Shown in pieces: positions 27,314 to 36,353 of a stretch of 64,000 bases of DNA. The stretch covers positions 1 to 64,000 of the forward strand of contig NZ_JACHID010000006.1 in assembly GCF_014203025.1 (NCBI RefSeq), in the 5' to 3' direction. Within the stretch, counting starts at the first letter, position 1; each line of letters begins with the position of its first letter. The translations under genes were made by a program, and so were the position numbers. The notes beneath the pieces are model-generated. The model saw only the letters and a program-made list of their open reading frames with translations. It ran no database searches and was not told where the DNA came from. The DNA is from Desulfurispira natronophila (GTDB lineage: Bacteria; Chrysiogenota; Chrysiogenetes; Chrysiogenales; Chrysiogenaceae).

Positions 27314-28462
27314 CTATGTAACGCTATCGATTTCACTGATTTCCTCGGCCAGCGCTGAAAGATGAGTATCAACGAATACTTCCCCAGGTCCCATGGCTTG
27401 CAGCTTTTTCGCCATAGAAGGGATAGAGAAAAAGGGTATGGCCTGAGTGGCACCATTATCGTTTTTATAGAGATAAATTAACCCTTCTTTGGCAACTTCA
27501 TCCTCAAGGTAGTTCAGGACAAGTGGACTGTGGGTCGTCACCAGTACCTGATGACTACTGGTGACAAGTGCATCAATCAGAAATTCAACCAGTTCTGGGT
27601 TAATGCCATTTTCAATCTCGTCAAAGACCAGGAAATGCTGATCCGAATCCAGTTGCGAGAGTATCGCCATCAAACGCAACATTCCATCGTTGATGTGCTC
27701 TGCTGGCGTGGTCAACAGTTGACTACCAAAGCGTTCTTTCACGCCAAGTTGCTTCCAACCAGAGCGCAAGGACTTCGTGTCGATGCTTTCGAGCTGAGTA
27801 TAGACGCTGGCCAAGCGATTTTTCAGAAACTCACGCTTTTCTTTGCCGAGTTCATGAAGATAGGCTGATAAACGTTGGCCACCAAGTCCAAGCTGACCAT
27901 CGGCATTGCGCGTCTTCATTCGTAGCTGTGCGGGCGACAGTAAATCAAGAGAGTGAACCTTCAATAGCTCATTTCTCAATTCTAGCAGTGGTCCCGTGAT
28001 CTGACTTTCCTTGAGCTGCGAGAGAATAGAACCTTGATATTCAAAAACAACTTTGAATTTTTCCGCTCGAACATTTTTGACACTGCGAAGGGAGCATTCA
28101 CCTTCATGAACTTTCAGTAATGACTCACCATTGAGCTGAACTGTTTCAGCCGTGCAATGCAGTGAGTTACGGTTGACACTTCCTTTCCAGACAAGTTCTC
28201 CAAGAGCCTCAAATTGCAAGTTGACTTTGAAGTCGAGATTGAGGCGAGCGGACAGTTTTGAGTTAAGGTCTGATTTGGCCCAAGACCTTTCGCTTAGCCA
28301 ACTGTCCAAGTCACCACGCATCAGTTGCGAGAGAAAATCCACAGCCTGAAGAACTGTAGATTTGCCAGCACCATTTAAGCCAACCAGACAGCTAAACCGT
28401 GCAAAATTCACCCGAAAATTAACCAGGGACTTGAAATTATCCAAGTAAATCGACGTAATCAT
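27314..28462 (-). CDS. SMC/RecF-type AAA ATPase (AAA_21-like), partner of the TOPRIM protein
   Basis: 382 residues. Walker A G-L-N-G-A-G-K-S-T at 28-36, ABC-type signature region I-N-D-G-M-L-R-L at 257-264, Walker B L-V-F-D281-E282-I-E-N-G, and H-loop T-T-H311-S-P. The region between (about 45-250) is a divergent insertion. This is the overall plan of ABC-class AAA_21/COG4637 ATPases, which often act as sensors in two-gene phage-defence systems. All catalytic residues are present. Good AGGAAA site before the ATG. First gene of the pair; upstream lies repeat copy C. Confidence 0.8.
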   Translation of the reverse strand: MITSIYLDNFKSLVNFRVNFARFSCLVGLNGAGKSTVLQAVDFLSQLMRGDLDSWLSERSWAKSDLNSKLSARLNLDFKVNLQFEALGELVWKGSVNRNSLHCTAETVQLNGESLLKVHEGECSLRSVKNVRAEKFKVVFEYQGSILSQLKESQITGPLLELRNELLKVHSLDLLSPAQLRMKTRNADGQLGLGGQRLSAYLHELGKEKREFLKNRLASVYTQLESIDTKSLRSGWKQLGVKERFGSQLLTTPAEHINDGMLRLMAILSQLDSDQHFLVFDEIENGINPELVEFLIDALVTSSHQVLVTTHSPLVLNYLEDEVAKEGLIYLYKNDNGATQAIPFFSIPSMAKKLQAMGPGEVFVDTHLSALAEEISEIDSVT

Positions 28463-28530
28463 AGTTTTCCTGCTGAGTGTAAGTGGACCTAGCTCCCAGA
28501 GAAGAGTAAGGCTAGCTGTTTCATACCTTT

Positions 28531-28685
28531 ACAGGCTATTGAAAAACCCTCATCTGCGACGTTGTCTGCAGGACGTCCGCACGGCGCAACGTATAGGAGA
28601 GTACACATTATTCCTGCGCGCGCCTAACACTTGGAGGATTATTTATTTACCTGCCGCTGTAGAGTATTTCAGCAAGCTGCTAAAC
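28531..28685 (+). repeat. Dispersed intergenic repeat, copy C
   Basis: Begins ACAGGCTATTGAAAAACCC and ends GTATTTCAGCAAGCTGCTAA. Both ends match copies A and B; the interior (about 90 bases) is longer and different. The two ends are imperfect inverted repeats. It lies just upstream of the ATPase gene. The rest of the 28463-28790 gap holds only presumed promoter DNA and about 100 bases past the MFS gene. Confidence 0.65.
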
Positions 28686-28790
28686 ACATTATCAGACTTA
28701 ACCTTACTGTAATGCCATATTATATCACAGCAGCTGAGGCATGAAAACGACCAATCAACTGAAGCCTGCAGCGCCACAGATAGGACTTCC

Positions 28791-30119
28791 TCAACAACTC
28801 CCCTGGCGGCAGGCGCGGGAAAAGACGAACAGTGCCAGCATTGCCACCACCGTCAGTCCGCCAAAAAGGATGCTGAATGACTGGTGGGAGGAGACCTGGA
28901 GCTGCTCCAGGGTGATGCCGGTAAGAGCGGTTCCAAACGCCCCGGAGATAAAAAAGACCAGGTTGAAGACTCCCATGCCCATTCCGGTGAGTTCGCGGGG
29001 TAAGGTATTGGATACACTGGCTGCCAGTGATGAATGTACCATGGCAAATCCGCTGTGGGCAATGACAAGGCAGGCGGCGGAGATCAGGGCGCTGGTTCCT
29101 GCGGTTATGGCAAGCAGGGAGAAGCCCAGCATCAAGGCGCCGTGCCCCGCTGCCACAACAAAGGTTGGCCCGCGGCGGTCAGCGATCTTGCCAAATAGCC
29201 AGCCTGCCAGAGCTGCACACATGGCGGCGGGGAAGAGGAAGATCCCGATGGAGAAAGTTGGGAGATCGTGAAGGTGACGCAGCAGCATGGGCATGGCAAA
29301 GAGCATGCCGAAAACGGTGCTCATGACGAGAAACACGGCCGCAATAGTTCCCCGATAGGCAGGGCGCTGCAGCAGCTGGGTTGAGATAAAGGGAAACGGA
29401 GCCCGCCTGATGTGCCAGCGAAAGAGCAGAGCCGACAGGATGGCGGGAGCAAGAAACAGCCACAAAAACTGGGTCAGGGCGGTAAGCAGGCTTGCCACAG
29501 CCACGCACAGATAGAGTGCTCCCCTCAGATCAAAGGGCTTTTTCTGCTGCGCCTCATCCAGAGGCAGGTAGTGGCGCAACAGTGGCATAATTGGCAGCAA
29601 CAACAGAGGCACCAGAAAAAGGTAGTTCCAGTCAAATGAGCCCGCCAGAAAACCACCCACTATGGGACCCACGCCTGAGGACAGGGCCACGGTTGAGGCG
29701 ATAACGCCCAAGGTTGCTCCGCGCAGGTGATGGGGAACATAGACCGTGGCCAGGAGCATACCCAGGGCAGGAACTCCCGAAGCCCCGGCTGCTTGCACCA
29801 CGCGGGCCACAATGAGCATGGCAAAGCTACTGCTGAAAAAACCCAGCAGGGAACCGATACAAAAGAGTGTCAGTCCGAAGGTGATGATGTTGCGAATGGC
29901 AAAGCGATCTGCCAGTCGCACATAGACCACTGAGCCAAAGGCAAAGATAACCACATAGGCGGTTATTACCCAGCTCACCAACCCTGGCGAGATGTGGTAG
30001 TGGGCGGCAATATCGGGGATAGCCACATTGAACATGACCCCATTGAGAACACTGATAAATATCGTCATGCTCAGCAGGGGAACCAGGCGTAACTTGACAA
30101 GATTCTCATCGAGACTCAT
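28791..30119 (-). CDS. MFS transporter, drug/proton antiporter type
   Basis: 442 residues from the ATG at 30119 (AGGATG site). About 12-14 membrane segments. The first loop carries the MFS motif A region as V-R-L-A-D-R-F-A-I-R-N (D-R-x-x-R), and the fifth helix has the antiporter motif C pattern in A-L-S-S-G-V-G-P-I-V-G-G. These point to a multidrug or toxic-compound exporter that uses the proton gradient. It stands alone, with no regulator next to it. Substrate unknown. Confidence 0.85.
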   Translation of the reverse strand: MSLDENLVKLRLVPLLSMTIFISVLNGVMFNVAIPDIAAHYHISPGLVSWVITAYVVIFAFGSVVYVRLADRFAIRNIITFGLTLFCIGSLLGFFSSSFAMLIVARVVQAAGASGVPALGMLLATVYVPHHLRGATLGVIASTVALSSGVGPIVGGFLAGSFDWNYLFLVPLLLLPIMPLLRHYLPLDEAQQKKPFDLRGALYLCVAVASLLTALTQFLWLFLAPAILSALLFRWHIRRAPFPFISTQLLQRPAYRGTIAAVFLVMSTVFGMLFAMPMLLRHLHDLPTFSIGIFLFPAAMCAALAGWLFGKIADRRGPTFVVAAGHGALMLGFSLLAITAGTSALISAACLVIAHSGFAMVHSSLAASVSNTLPRELTGMGMGVFNLVFFISGAFGTALTGITLEQLQVSSHQSFSILFGGLTVVAMLALFVFSRACRQGSC

Positions 30120-30253
30120 GGGAACATCCTGAGAGCAAGCGGGATTGACACTGGAGGCACAAGCCATGGAGTAGTAGTGAGCACAAATGGCCCCACAGTA
30201 CCCTGTCGCAATCTGGACCGGGAGTGGTGTACCAACGAATCAGCCGGTAGTAA

Positions 30254-31771
30254 CTACAGTACAACTCGCCGCTGTTTGCGCCGTGTCCGTAGCGACTCAA
30301 CCAGACTGAAAAGGGTGATGCCTATGGTGAAGAAGGCAAAGGCGTATGGGTAGCGATTGAAGAGGGTAATGCGAGGTATCACCTCTATCTCCACGGTAAT
30401 GGCGTCTACGGCATGCAGATCAATGCGGTCAACCATGCGGCCAAACTGGTCGTAAACTGCGGTTATACCGGAGTTAGAGCTGCGTACCATGAACTTGCCG
30501 TTTTCCATAGCACGAGCACGGGCCATGGCAAGATGCTGGTAGGGAGCCCAGGTATCGCCAAACCAGGCGTCATTGGTGATATTAACCAGGAAGTCGGCAT
30601 CAGCGCTGATACCGGCTACCAGTTCAGGAAAGATCGACTCGAAGCAGATAAAGGTTCCAGCCAGTCCAAAATCGGTTTCCAGGGATCGGCGCTGAGTTCC
30701 TCGAGAATAATCTTCGCCTTGGACAAACTTCTCCACAAAGGGCAACAGCGTCTCTTTCAGGGGTGTATACTCGCCAAATGGAACCAGTTGAATTTTATCG
30801 TAGCGATCCTGCAGCTCTCCCTCGTCGCTGATAATCGCGGCACTGTTATAGTAACGAATATCGTCATTCATGCGATCAAAAAACAAGGTACCTGTAAGCA
30901 ACGAAACTCCCATGGAGCGAGCCAGCTCGTGTACACGCTCTTTGCCGGGATGATCCGAGCTGTAAAAGAAAGGAAGGGCTGACTCCGGCCATATCAGAAG
31001 TCCGGGGCCAAAGTCATCGGCCAAAGAGAGATCAATGTGCCGATTCAGATTGGTCTCGGCGTACTCCTCGTCCCACTTCTGAAATTGATCCACATTGGCC
31101 TGCACCGCACGTACTGAGATGCGGTCGTACTCATAACTCTCCTCCACCCCGATCACCCAGGCAGAGTAGAAAATGGACAGCCCCAGCATGGCCCCACAGG
31201 AAACCAGCAAATAGGCAATGTTACGTTGGAACGATTTAAAAAGCACCACATAGATGACGTAGTTCACCACCAGGACAACAAAGCCCAAGCCATACACACC
31301 CACCAAGCGCAAAATTTGCGAAATATACTCAAAGTCCAACACCGAGTAGCCTATGAGATTCCAGGGGAAACCAGTAAAGAGGTGCGCCCTCACAAATTCC
31401 AGAGCAATAAAGAGAGATGCAACCCGCAAGGCGGTCCAGGTAGAGTGATGGTTGTTTTCTAGCAAGCGCTTGATACCCCAGGCAAAGATACCGGGAAAAA
31501 CTGCCAGATAGGCTGCCAGCAATGCCGTAGCCGGCACCCCCAAGTACTGATGGGAAAGAGCATAGGTTGTGAAAATATGGGGAATCCAGTGCAGGGAGGC
31601 CACAAAAAAGACCAGCCCCCAGGCGAAGCCCGTCCAGAAGGGTCGTTTGCTCAGCTGAACCCCTACCAGTAAGGGCACCAAGGCAAACCAGGCCAACCAA
31701 CTGTAACCCAGGGGTTCAAAGGCAGCTATCAAAAGAAGTGCGGAAATAATGGCAAAGAAAAAAGAAAGCAT
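30254..31771 (-). CDS. lnt: Apolipoprotein N-acyltransferase (Lnt)
   Basis: Adds the third acyl chain to lipoproteins in the inner membrane. 505 residues from the ATG at 31771 (a TTG at 31792 in frame would overlap tcdA). About six membrane helices in the first 200 residues, then a nitrilase-like periplasmic domain with the triad Glu (W-P-E-S-A-L-P), Lys (Y-D-K-I-Q-L-V-P-F-G-E-Y-T-P) and Cys (F-I-C-F-E-S-I-F-P-E), and a final membrane helix. The several lipoprotein genes in this window are substrates. It follows tcdA by 4 bases. Confidence 0.95.
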   Translation of the reverse strand: MLSFFFAIISALLLIAAFEPLGYSWLAWFALVPLLVGVQLSKRPFWTGFAWGLVFFVASLHWIPHIFTTYALSHQYLGVPATALLAAYLAVFPGIFAWGIKRLLENNHHSTWTALRVASLFIALEFVRAHLFTGFPWNLIGYSVLDFEYISQILRLVGVYGLGFVVLVVNYVIYVVLFKSFQRNIAYLLVSCGAMLGLSIFYSAWVIGVEESYEYDRISVRAVQANVDQFQKWDEEYAETNLNRHIDLSLADDFGPGLLIWPESALPFFYSSDHPGKERVHELARSMGVSLLTGTLFFDRMNDDIRYYNSAAIISDEGELQDRYDKIQLVPFGEYTPLKETLLPFVEKFVQGEDYSRGTQRRSLETDFGLAGTFICFESIFPELVAGISADADFLVNITNDAWFGDTWAPYQHLAMARARAMENGKFMVRSSNSGITAVYDQFGRMVDRIDLHAVDAITVEIEVIPRITLFNRYPYAFAFFTIGITLFSLVESLRTRRKQRRVVL

Positions 31772-31775
31772 AAAA

Positions 31776-32534
31776 TCAGGCCATTCCCTCAAAAAGAGTT
31801 TTGCACGCCCAGCTAGCTATGGTGATGCCAAAGGCTGCGGGCACAAATACCATGCTGCCTTGCATTACCCGATCACGCCCCACACCTGTAGAAACAGATT
31901 CCAGAGGCTGCCAATACCGGGGCAATTCATCTGAGTATACCACCGGAAACTGCAGAGAGCATTGATTTTTTCGTAAAAACTTTCGCAGGCGCCTCGCCAT
32001 GGGACAATTGCGGGTATCGCTCATCTGCCCCTGACAAACCCGACTGACATCCAACTTTCCCGCCGCCCCCATACTGCTTATGAATTGCTGCTGTTTCAAC
32101 AGTAACGTTCGAATAAGGTGCAGCTTGGGGGAGAAGGAGTCGATACAGTCCAGCACCAGATCCATTTCATCCAGCACATCCTCGCTCCAGTCATCACGCC
32201 GCACAAACTCGTCAAAAACCTGCACCTGGCAACCTGGATTGATATCGAGCACCCGCTGGCGAGCCACCTCAGCCTTTGCCTGACCCAAAGTTGAATGCAA
32301 CGCAAAGATCTGGCGGTTGATATTACTGGGAGAGATGCGGTCAAAATCCATCAGCACCAGTCGCCCCACTCCGGCGCGAGCCAACGCCTCTACCGCATAG
32401 GAGCCTACCCCACCCAAACCAACCACGGCGACCGATGAGCGCTCAAGGATCGACAGCGACTCCGGACCAACCAGAATGGCACTGCGAGAAAAAATATCTT
32501 CAACTGGGCCTGATTTGGTCCGAGTGGTGCTCAC
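31776..32534 (-). CDS. tcdA: tRNA threonylcarbamoyladenosine dehydratase (TcdA/CsdL)
   Basis: 252 residues. ThiF/E1-like fold: the nucleotide-binding G-L-G-G-V-G-S-Y-A-V-E-A-L-A-R and L-M-D-F-D-R-I-S-P-S-N-I-N-R-Q segments are typical of TcdA, which uses ATP to cyclise t6A37 of tRNA into ct6A. Length matches the family, and the C-terminal membrane-like helix (F-G-I-T-I-A-S-W-A-C-K) is also usual. Adjacent to lnt with a 4-base gap, so the two are probably co-transcribed. Confidence 0.9.
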   Translation of the reverse strand: MSTTRTKSGPVEDIFSRSAILVGPESLSILERSSVAVVGLGGVGSYAVEALARAGVGRLVLMDFDRISPSNINRQIFALHSTLGQAKAEVARQRVLDINPGCQVQVFDEFVRRDDWSEDVLDEMDLVLDCIDSFSPKLHLIRTLLLKQQQFISSMGAAGKLDVSRVCQGQMSDTRNCPMARRLRKFLRKNQCSLQFPVVYSDELPRYWQPLESVSTGVGRDRVMQGSMVFVPAAFGITIASWACKTLFEGMA

Positions 32535-32706
32535 CAGTACTCCTTGAATGATAACGGTTTACCGTAACGCCAGGAACTCTACTCTGAGTAAAAGTGCTTG
32601 TGTTGCCGGAAAAAGATCGGGTGGCAAGAGAAACACAGGACCTAAGGATAAAAGGGAATACCTCCGGGAGAAACACTACTGGAGGTAACACGCAAGCACA
32701 CTACTT

Positions 32707-33732
32707 TCAGCAGCTGCTTTTCAGCTCGGCAAAAGGAGGCTTTAACACACCACGTTCCGTGATTATGGCGCTGATATACTTGGCAGGGGTAAGGTCAAAG
32801 GAGGGGTTTTCCACTGCGATACCCTCCGGCGCTACCGGATAACCCATAAAGTGGGTCACTTCCGAGGGCTCTCGCTGCTCAATGACGATATTTTTGCCAC
32901 TGGTCATAGCTCTGTCAATCGTTGAGCTGGGAGCAGCAACGTAAAAGGGAACACCGTGAGCCATCGCCAATACAGCAATGCCGTAGGTACCAATCTTGTT
33001 GGCAGTATCCCCATTGGCAGCAATGCGATCCGCTCCTACCACTACAGACTGTATCTTCCCTTGGGCCATCATGGCCCCCACCATATTGTCGCAAATAAGG
33101 GTAACGGGAATACGGTCCTGCTGCAGCTCAAAAGCGGTCAGACGTGCCCCCTGCAAAAAGGGGCGAGTTTCTGTAGCGTAAACCTGTAGTTCCTTACCCA
33201 TAGCCACCGCGCTGCGAATCACTCCCAATGCCGTGCCATAGCCCGCGGTAGCCAGAGCGCCAGCATTACAATGCGTTAGCACAGTCCCACGATCCGGCAA
33301 GAGCTGAGCCCCGTGATCTCCAAGGCAGCGATTATCTTCCACGTCCTGCTGGTGAATCCTCAAAGCTTCGCACTGCAAGGCATCAAGGGTGGACTGGCGA
33401 AGGGGACTGTGCTGAAGGTACACCTGCCGCATACGTTCCAGAGCCCAAAAGAGGTTGACTGCCGTGGGGCGAGACGCAGCCAGACTGTCAAAAACCCTGC
33501 TCATAGCACGAGCTGGGTCATTATCTGCCATTGCCTCCCGTGCCCCCAGAAGAACCCCGTAAGCAGCAGTGACTCCTATGGCCGGCGCGCCGCGTACCAC
33601 CATGGTGGCGATGGCCTGAGCCACGTCACTGCTGGTACGGCAGGTAACGTACTCCACCACGGAAGGAAGAATACGCTGGTCCAGCAGCTGCAACTCATGA
33701 GCGGTAGTGTCGTAACTGAGGGTAGCGATCAT
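32707..33732 (-). CDS. mtnA: S-methyl-5-thioribose-1-phosphate isomerase (MtnA)
   Basis: Methionine salvage: converts methylthioribose 1-phosphate to methylthioribulose 1-phosphate. 341 residues from the ATG at 33732, chosen for its GGAG site; another ATG at 33747 is possible. The catalytic Cys lies in T-H-C-N-A-G-A-L-A-T and the Asp in V-V-V-G-A-D-R-I-A-A-N-G-D, and R-G-A-P-A-I-G near residue 49 binds phosphate. No other salvage gene (mtnP, mtnK, mtnB) is nearby. Confidence 0.93.
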   Translation of the reverse strand: MIATLSYDTTAHELQLLDQRILPSVVEYVTCRTSSDVAQAIATMVVRGAPAIGVTAAYGVLLGAREAMADNDPARAMSRVFDSLAASRPTAVNLFWALERMRQVYLQHSPLRQSTLDALQCEALRIHQQDVEDNRCLGDHGAQLLPDRGTVLTHCNAGALATAGYGTALGVIRSAVAMGKELQVYATETRPFLQGARLTAFELQQDRIPVTLICDNMVGAMMAQGKIQSVVVGADRIAANGDTANKIGTYGIAVLAMAHGVPFYVAAPSSTIDRAMTSGKNIVIEQREPSEVTHFMGYPVAPEGIAVENPSFDLTPAKYISAIITERGVLKPPFAELKSSC

Positions 33733-33774
33733 GGTGGCTCCGCGCATTGGTGGTTTAGCTATTCACGAAATTAC

Positions 33775-34518
33775 TTACGATTTCTTCTCGTCCTCTCCGT
33801 CACGGAGAGAGCGCAGGAAGCGATCCAACTCTTCTTCGCTGTACTGCCCCTCGCCTGAAGTTGATATGGAGTTTCCAGAGTCAGAATCTCTGGCTGCTTT
33901 TTCCGTCTCTCTTTCCTCGGGAACCTGCCTGGAGTTCTCCACTTGCTCATCCGGGTCGGTCAGGCTTTCGCCAAACGCACTGAGAAGGGGATCAAGATCG
34001 TCGTCCTCGGACTTATTTTCCGCTGACGAGTCAGTATCCAGCAGGGCAAAGCGGGTTTCATCCTCCTGCTTTCCATCCGCCTTCACATCTGAACACAGCC
34101 GACGATACTTTGCCTCCATCTGCTCCGTGAAGACGACACCGGAGTTAAAAACAAACTTAAGCTCCTTGAGGGCACTGCTGTAGCGATTCATCATCTCTTG
34201 CAGGCCATGCTCCATGAACTGGCGTTTTTGCTCAACCTCTTCCCGCAACTTCTTTTGCAGGCTGCTGGCCTCTTCCATCACCTGACGTTTGTGATCATCG
34301 GCTTCGCGTTTGACATTTTCGGTATAGCGCTGAGCCTGATAGAGGGTGTCCTTTATCATCTTTTCATCGCCTATAATGGCATCAAGGCGCTCCTGCAAGT
34401 CGTGATTGTGCTGGTTGAGCTGGATGATCTTCTCTTGCAGGTCGGTGATATACCCCTCCACCTGCTCCTTGTCGTAGCCTCTGAACGCGGTCTCAAACTC
34501 GGGAATTGCAGGTTCCAT
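33775..34518 (-). CDS. divIVA: DivIVA-domain protein
   Basis: 247 residues. The first 35 residues (E-F-E-T-A-F-R-G-Y-D-K-E-Q-V-E-G-Y-I) carry the DivIVA lipid-binding motif, followed by a coiled coil to about residue 150. The rest is acidic and disordered-looking, rich in Asp/Glu/Ser, ending in S-L-R-D-G-E-D-E-K-K-S. It would bind curved membrane and recruit division or wall factors. The gene order pgeF-yggS-proC-yggT-divIVA is the ylm cluster found near ftsZ in many bacteria, here lacking sepF. Confidence 0.88.
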   Translation of the reverse strand: MEPAIPEFETAFRGYDKEQVEGYITDLQEKIIQLNQHNHDLQERLDAIIGDEKMIKDTLYQAQRYTENVKREADDHKRQVMEEASSLQKKLREEVEQKRQFMEHGLQEMMNRYSSALKELKFVFNSGVVFTEQMEAKYRRLCSDVKADGKQEDETRFALLDTDSSAENKSEDDDLDPLLSAFGESLTDPDEQVENSRQVPEERETEKAARDSDSGNSISTSGEGQYSEEELDRFLRSLRDGEDEKKS

Positions 34519-34540
34519 GGTTACTCCTCTCCTTCAACCG

Positions 34541-34825
34541 TTAGTAGACGCGCAGTGAACCCAGGAGCAGATTCTCCAGGAAGCGTATGAGGATAAAGAC
34601 GACAATAGGCGAAAAGTCGATTCCGGCAATGGGGGGAATAAAGCGACGGAAAGGCTCCAGGACTGGCTCGGTAATGCGATAGATAAACTGTACTACCGGG
34701 TTGCCGGGATCCGGATTGATCCACGACATAAAGACACGGGCAATCAGTATCCAAGCATAAATGTTGATAACAAAACTGAGGGTGCTGATGATAGCTCCCA
34801 GAAAACTACCGGTCATGTGACTCAT
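34541..34825 (-). CDS. YggT family membrane protein
   Basis: 94 residues with two hydrophobic segments (about 5-28 and 66-90) and between them the YggT signature S-W-I-N-P-D-P-G-N-P-V-V-Q-F-I-Y-R-I-T-E-P-V-L-E-P-F-R-R-type loop. Found widely between proC and divIVA; linked to division or osmotic stress, mechanism unknown. The start (ATG at 34825, AGGAG site) lies 20 bases inside proC, so translation is coupled. Confidence 0.9.
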   Translation of the reverse strand: MSHMTGSFLGAIISTLSFVINIYAWILIARVFMSWINPDPGNPVVQFIYRITEPVLEPFRRFIPPIAGIDFSPIVVFILIRFLENLLLGSLRVY

Positions 34826-35627
34826 ATAACTCTCCTAATTGCTGTGCTTTAGTATGGGCGGCTTCGACAGCCTGCATAAAGGCTCCCCGCACGGCGTGCT
34901 CTTCCAGCACGGCGACCCCCTCGATGGTTGTACCGCCGGGACTGCAGACATTCTCTCGCAGTACTGCCGGGTGCTCTGCGCTTGACTGAATCATTTTGCC
35001 GGTACCCGCCAACACCTGCGCCGCCAATGACGAAGCTGCAGCACGTGGCAAGCCCAGACGAACTCCGGCATCGCTAAGGGCTTCAGCTACCAGACACAGG
35101 TAGGCAGGTCCCCCGCCACTCAGAGCCGTCACCACATCCAGTTGAGCCTCCGGCAACTCACAGGCCAAACCCACCCCAGAGAAGAACTCCTGAACCTGCT
35201 GTCGCTCTTCAGCACTTACCTGGGCATTGGGGGTATAAGCGGTTACACCAGCCCCAACCAGAGCTGCGGTATTGGGCATGGCGCGTATAATTTTACAGCC
35301 TGGCAGCTGCCGCTCAAGGTAGCTCAGGGGAATACCGGCAGCCACAGAGACAATCAAATTGTCTGGGCCTGCTCCTTGTGATATTTCCGCTGCCACAGCA
35401 CCGATGAAAGGTGGTTTGACACTCAGAATGGTGACTTGCGCCTGCAGGGCATCCAGTGCTGCGGTGGAAGTGGCAAGGTTTCCGTAACGCTCCTGCAGGA
35501 GCTGAAGCCGCTGGGTATCAGTGTCGCAGCAAAGAACGTCCCCTGGCTGCATACCTGGCTGCTGTAATAGCCCCTTAATAAGAGCCTCTGCCATATTTCC
35601 GGAACCGATAAAAGAAAACTTGTACAC
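34806..35627 (-). CDS. proC: Pyrroline-5-carboxylate reductase (ProC)
   Basis: Last step of proline synthesis, NAD(P)H-dependent. 273 residues with the Rossmann motif I-G-S-G-N-M-A-E-A-L near the N-terminus, R-A-M-P-N-T-A-A-L-V-G-A-G-V-T in the middle, and the substrate-binding A-L-S-G-G-G-P-A-Y-L. Near the C-terminus S-P-G-G-T-T-I-E-G-V is also conserved. Fourth member of the ylm-type cluster; overlaps yggT by 20 bases. Confidence 0.95.
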   Translation of the reverse strand: MYKFSFIGSGNMAEALIKGLLQQPGMQPGDVLCCDTDTQRLQLLQERYGNLATSTAALDALQAQVTILSVKPPFIGAVAAEISQGAGPDNLIVSVAAGIPLSYLERQLPGCKIIRAMPNTAALVGAGVTAYTPNAQVSAEERQQVQEFFSGVGLACELPEAQLDVVTALSGGGPAYLCLVAEALSDAGVRLGLPRAAASSLAAQVLAGTGKMIQSSAEHPAVLRENVCSPGGTTIEGVAVLEEHAVRGAFMQAVEAAHTKAQQLGELYESHDR

Positions 35628-35684
35628 AGATGCTCCTGTCGCATGTAAAAAGTAGTGATCAAAAAATATTATGTCTTTTGCTGC

Positions 35685-36353
35685 TCAGCTGCGATCCCCA
35701 AATATGTGTGAACCCACTCGCAACATGGTACTTCCTTCTTCCATGGCTATGGCATAGTCACTGCTCATGCCCATGGACAGCTCCCTGGCTGCCAGCAGTC
35801 CATCTTCGTGCAACTGGGAGCAGAGCTGACGCAAGCGGCGAAAGTGGGGGCGGGGATCCTCATCTGCCGGTGGCAGACACATCAGACCCATAGGGACAAT
35901 ACCTTCCAGAGATAACAGCTGACGGGCAAAGGAGGCCAAATCTTCCGGCAGCAAGCCGCCTTTTTGTGGCTCCTGTCCAATATTGACCTGCAAGAGGCAC
36001 TGCTGAACCACGCCCTGTTTCTGCGCCTGATGACTCATGGCCGTAGCCAGGGAAGTGCGATCCAGAGAGTGCACCATATGGGCAATGCCAATGACATCTT
36101 TGGCCTTGCGGCTTTGCAGCTGCCCTACAAAGTGCCAACGAATATCGTTTGGCAGGCTGGCTGCCTTGGGGGAAAACTCGTGCAGACGATTTTCGCCAAA
36201 ATCGCGACATCCCGCTTCGTAAAGCTCAGCAATAGCTTCTGGCCCAAAGGTCTTGGAGACAGCCACCAATGTTGGCTCCGGCTGACCCAACTGTTGTGCC
36301 TTGGTAGCTATCTCTTCATAAAGCTTAAGGTAGCGCCCCTTCGCTCCATCCAT
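35685..36353 (-). CDS. yggS: YggS family pyridoxal phosphate homeostasis protein
   Basis: 222 residues, the usual size of this single-domain alanine-racemase-like fold. The PLP lysine lies in V-A-V-S-K-T-F, followed by F-G-E-N-R-L-H-E-F, and S-M-G-M-S-S-D-Y-A-I-A near the C-terminus binds the phosphate. No catalytic activity is known; it balances free PLP. Its start codon lies 46 bases inside the end of pgeF, an unusually long overlap, but no better start is available. Confidence 0.93.
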   Translation of the reverse strand: MDGAKGRYLKLYEEIATKAQQLGQPEPTLVAVSKTFGPEAIAELYEAGCRDFGENRLHEFSPKAASLPNDIRWHFVGQLQSRKAKDVIGIAHMVHSLDRTSLATAMSHQAQKQGVVQQCLLQVNIGQEPQKGGLLPEDLASFARQLLSLEGIVPMGLMCLPPADEDPRPHFRRLRQLCSQLHEDGLLAARELSMGMSSDYAIAMEEGSTMLRVGSHIFGDRS

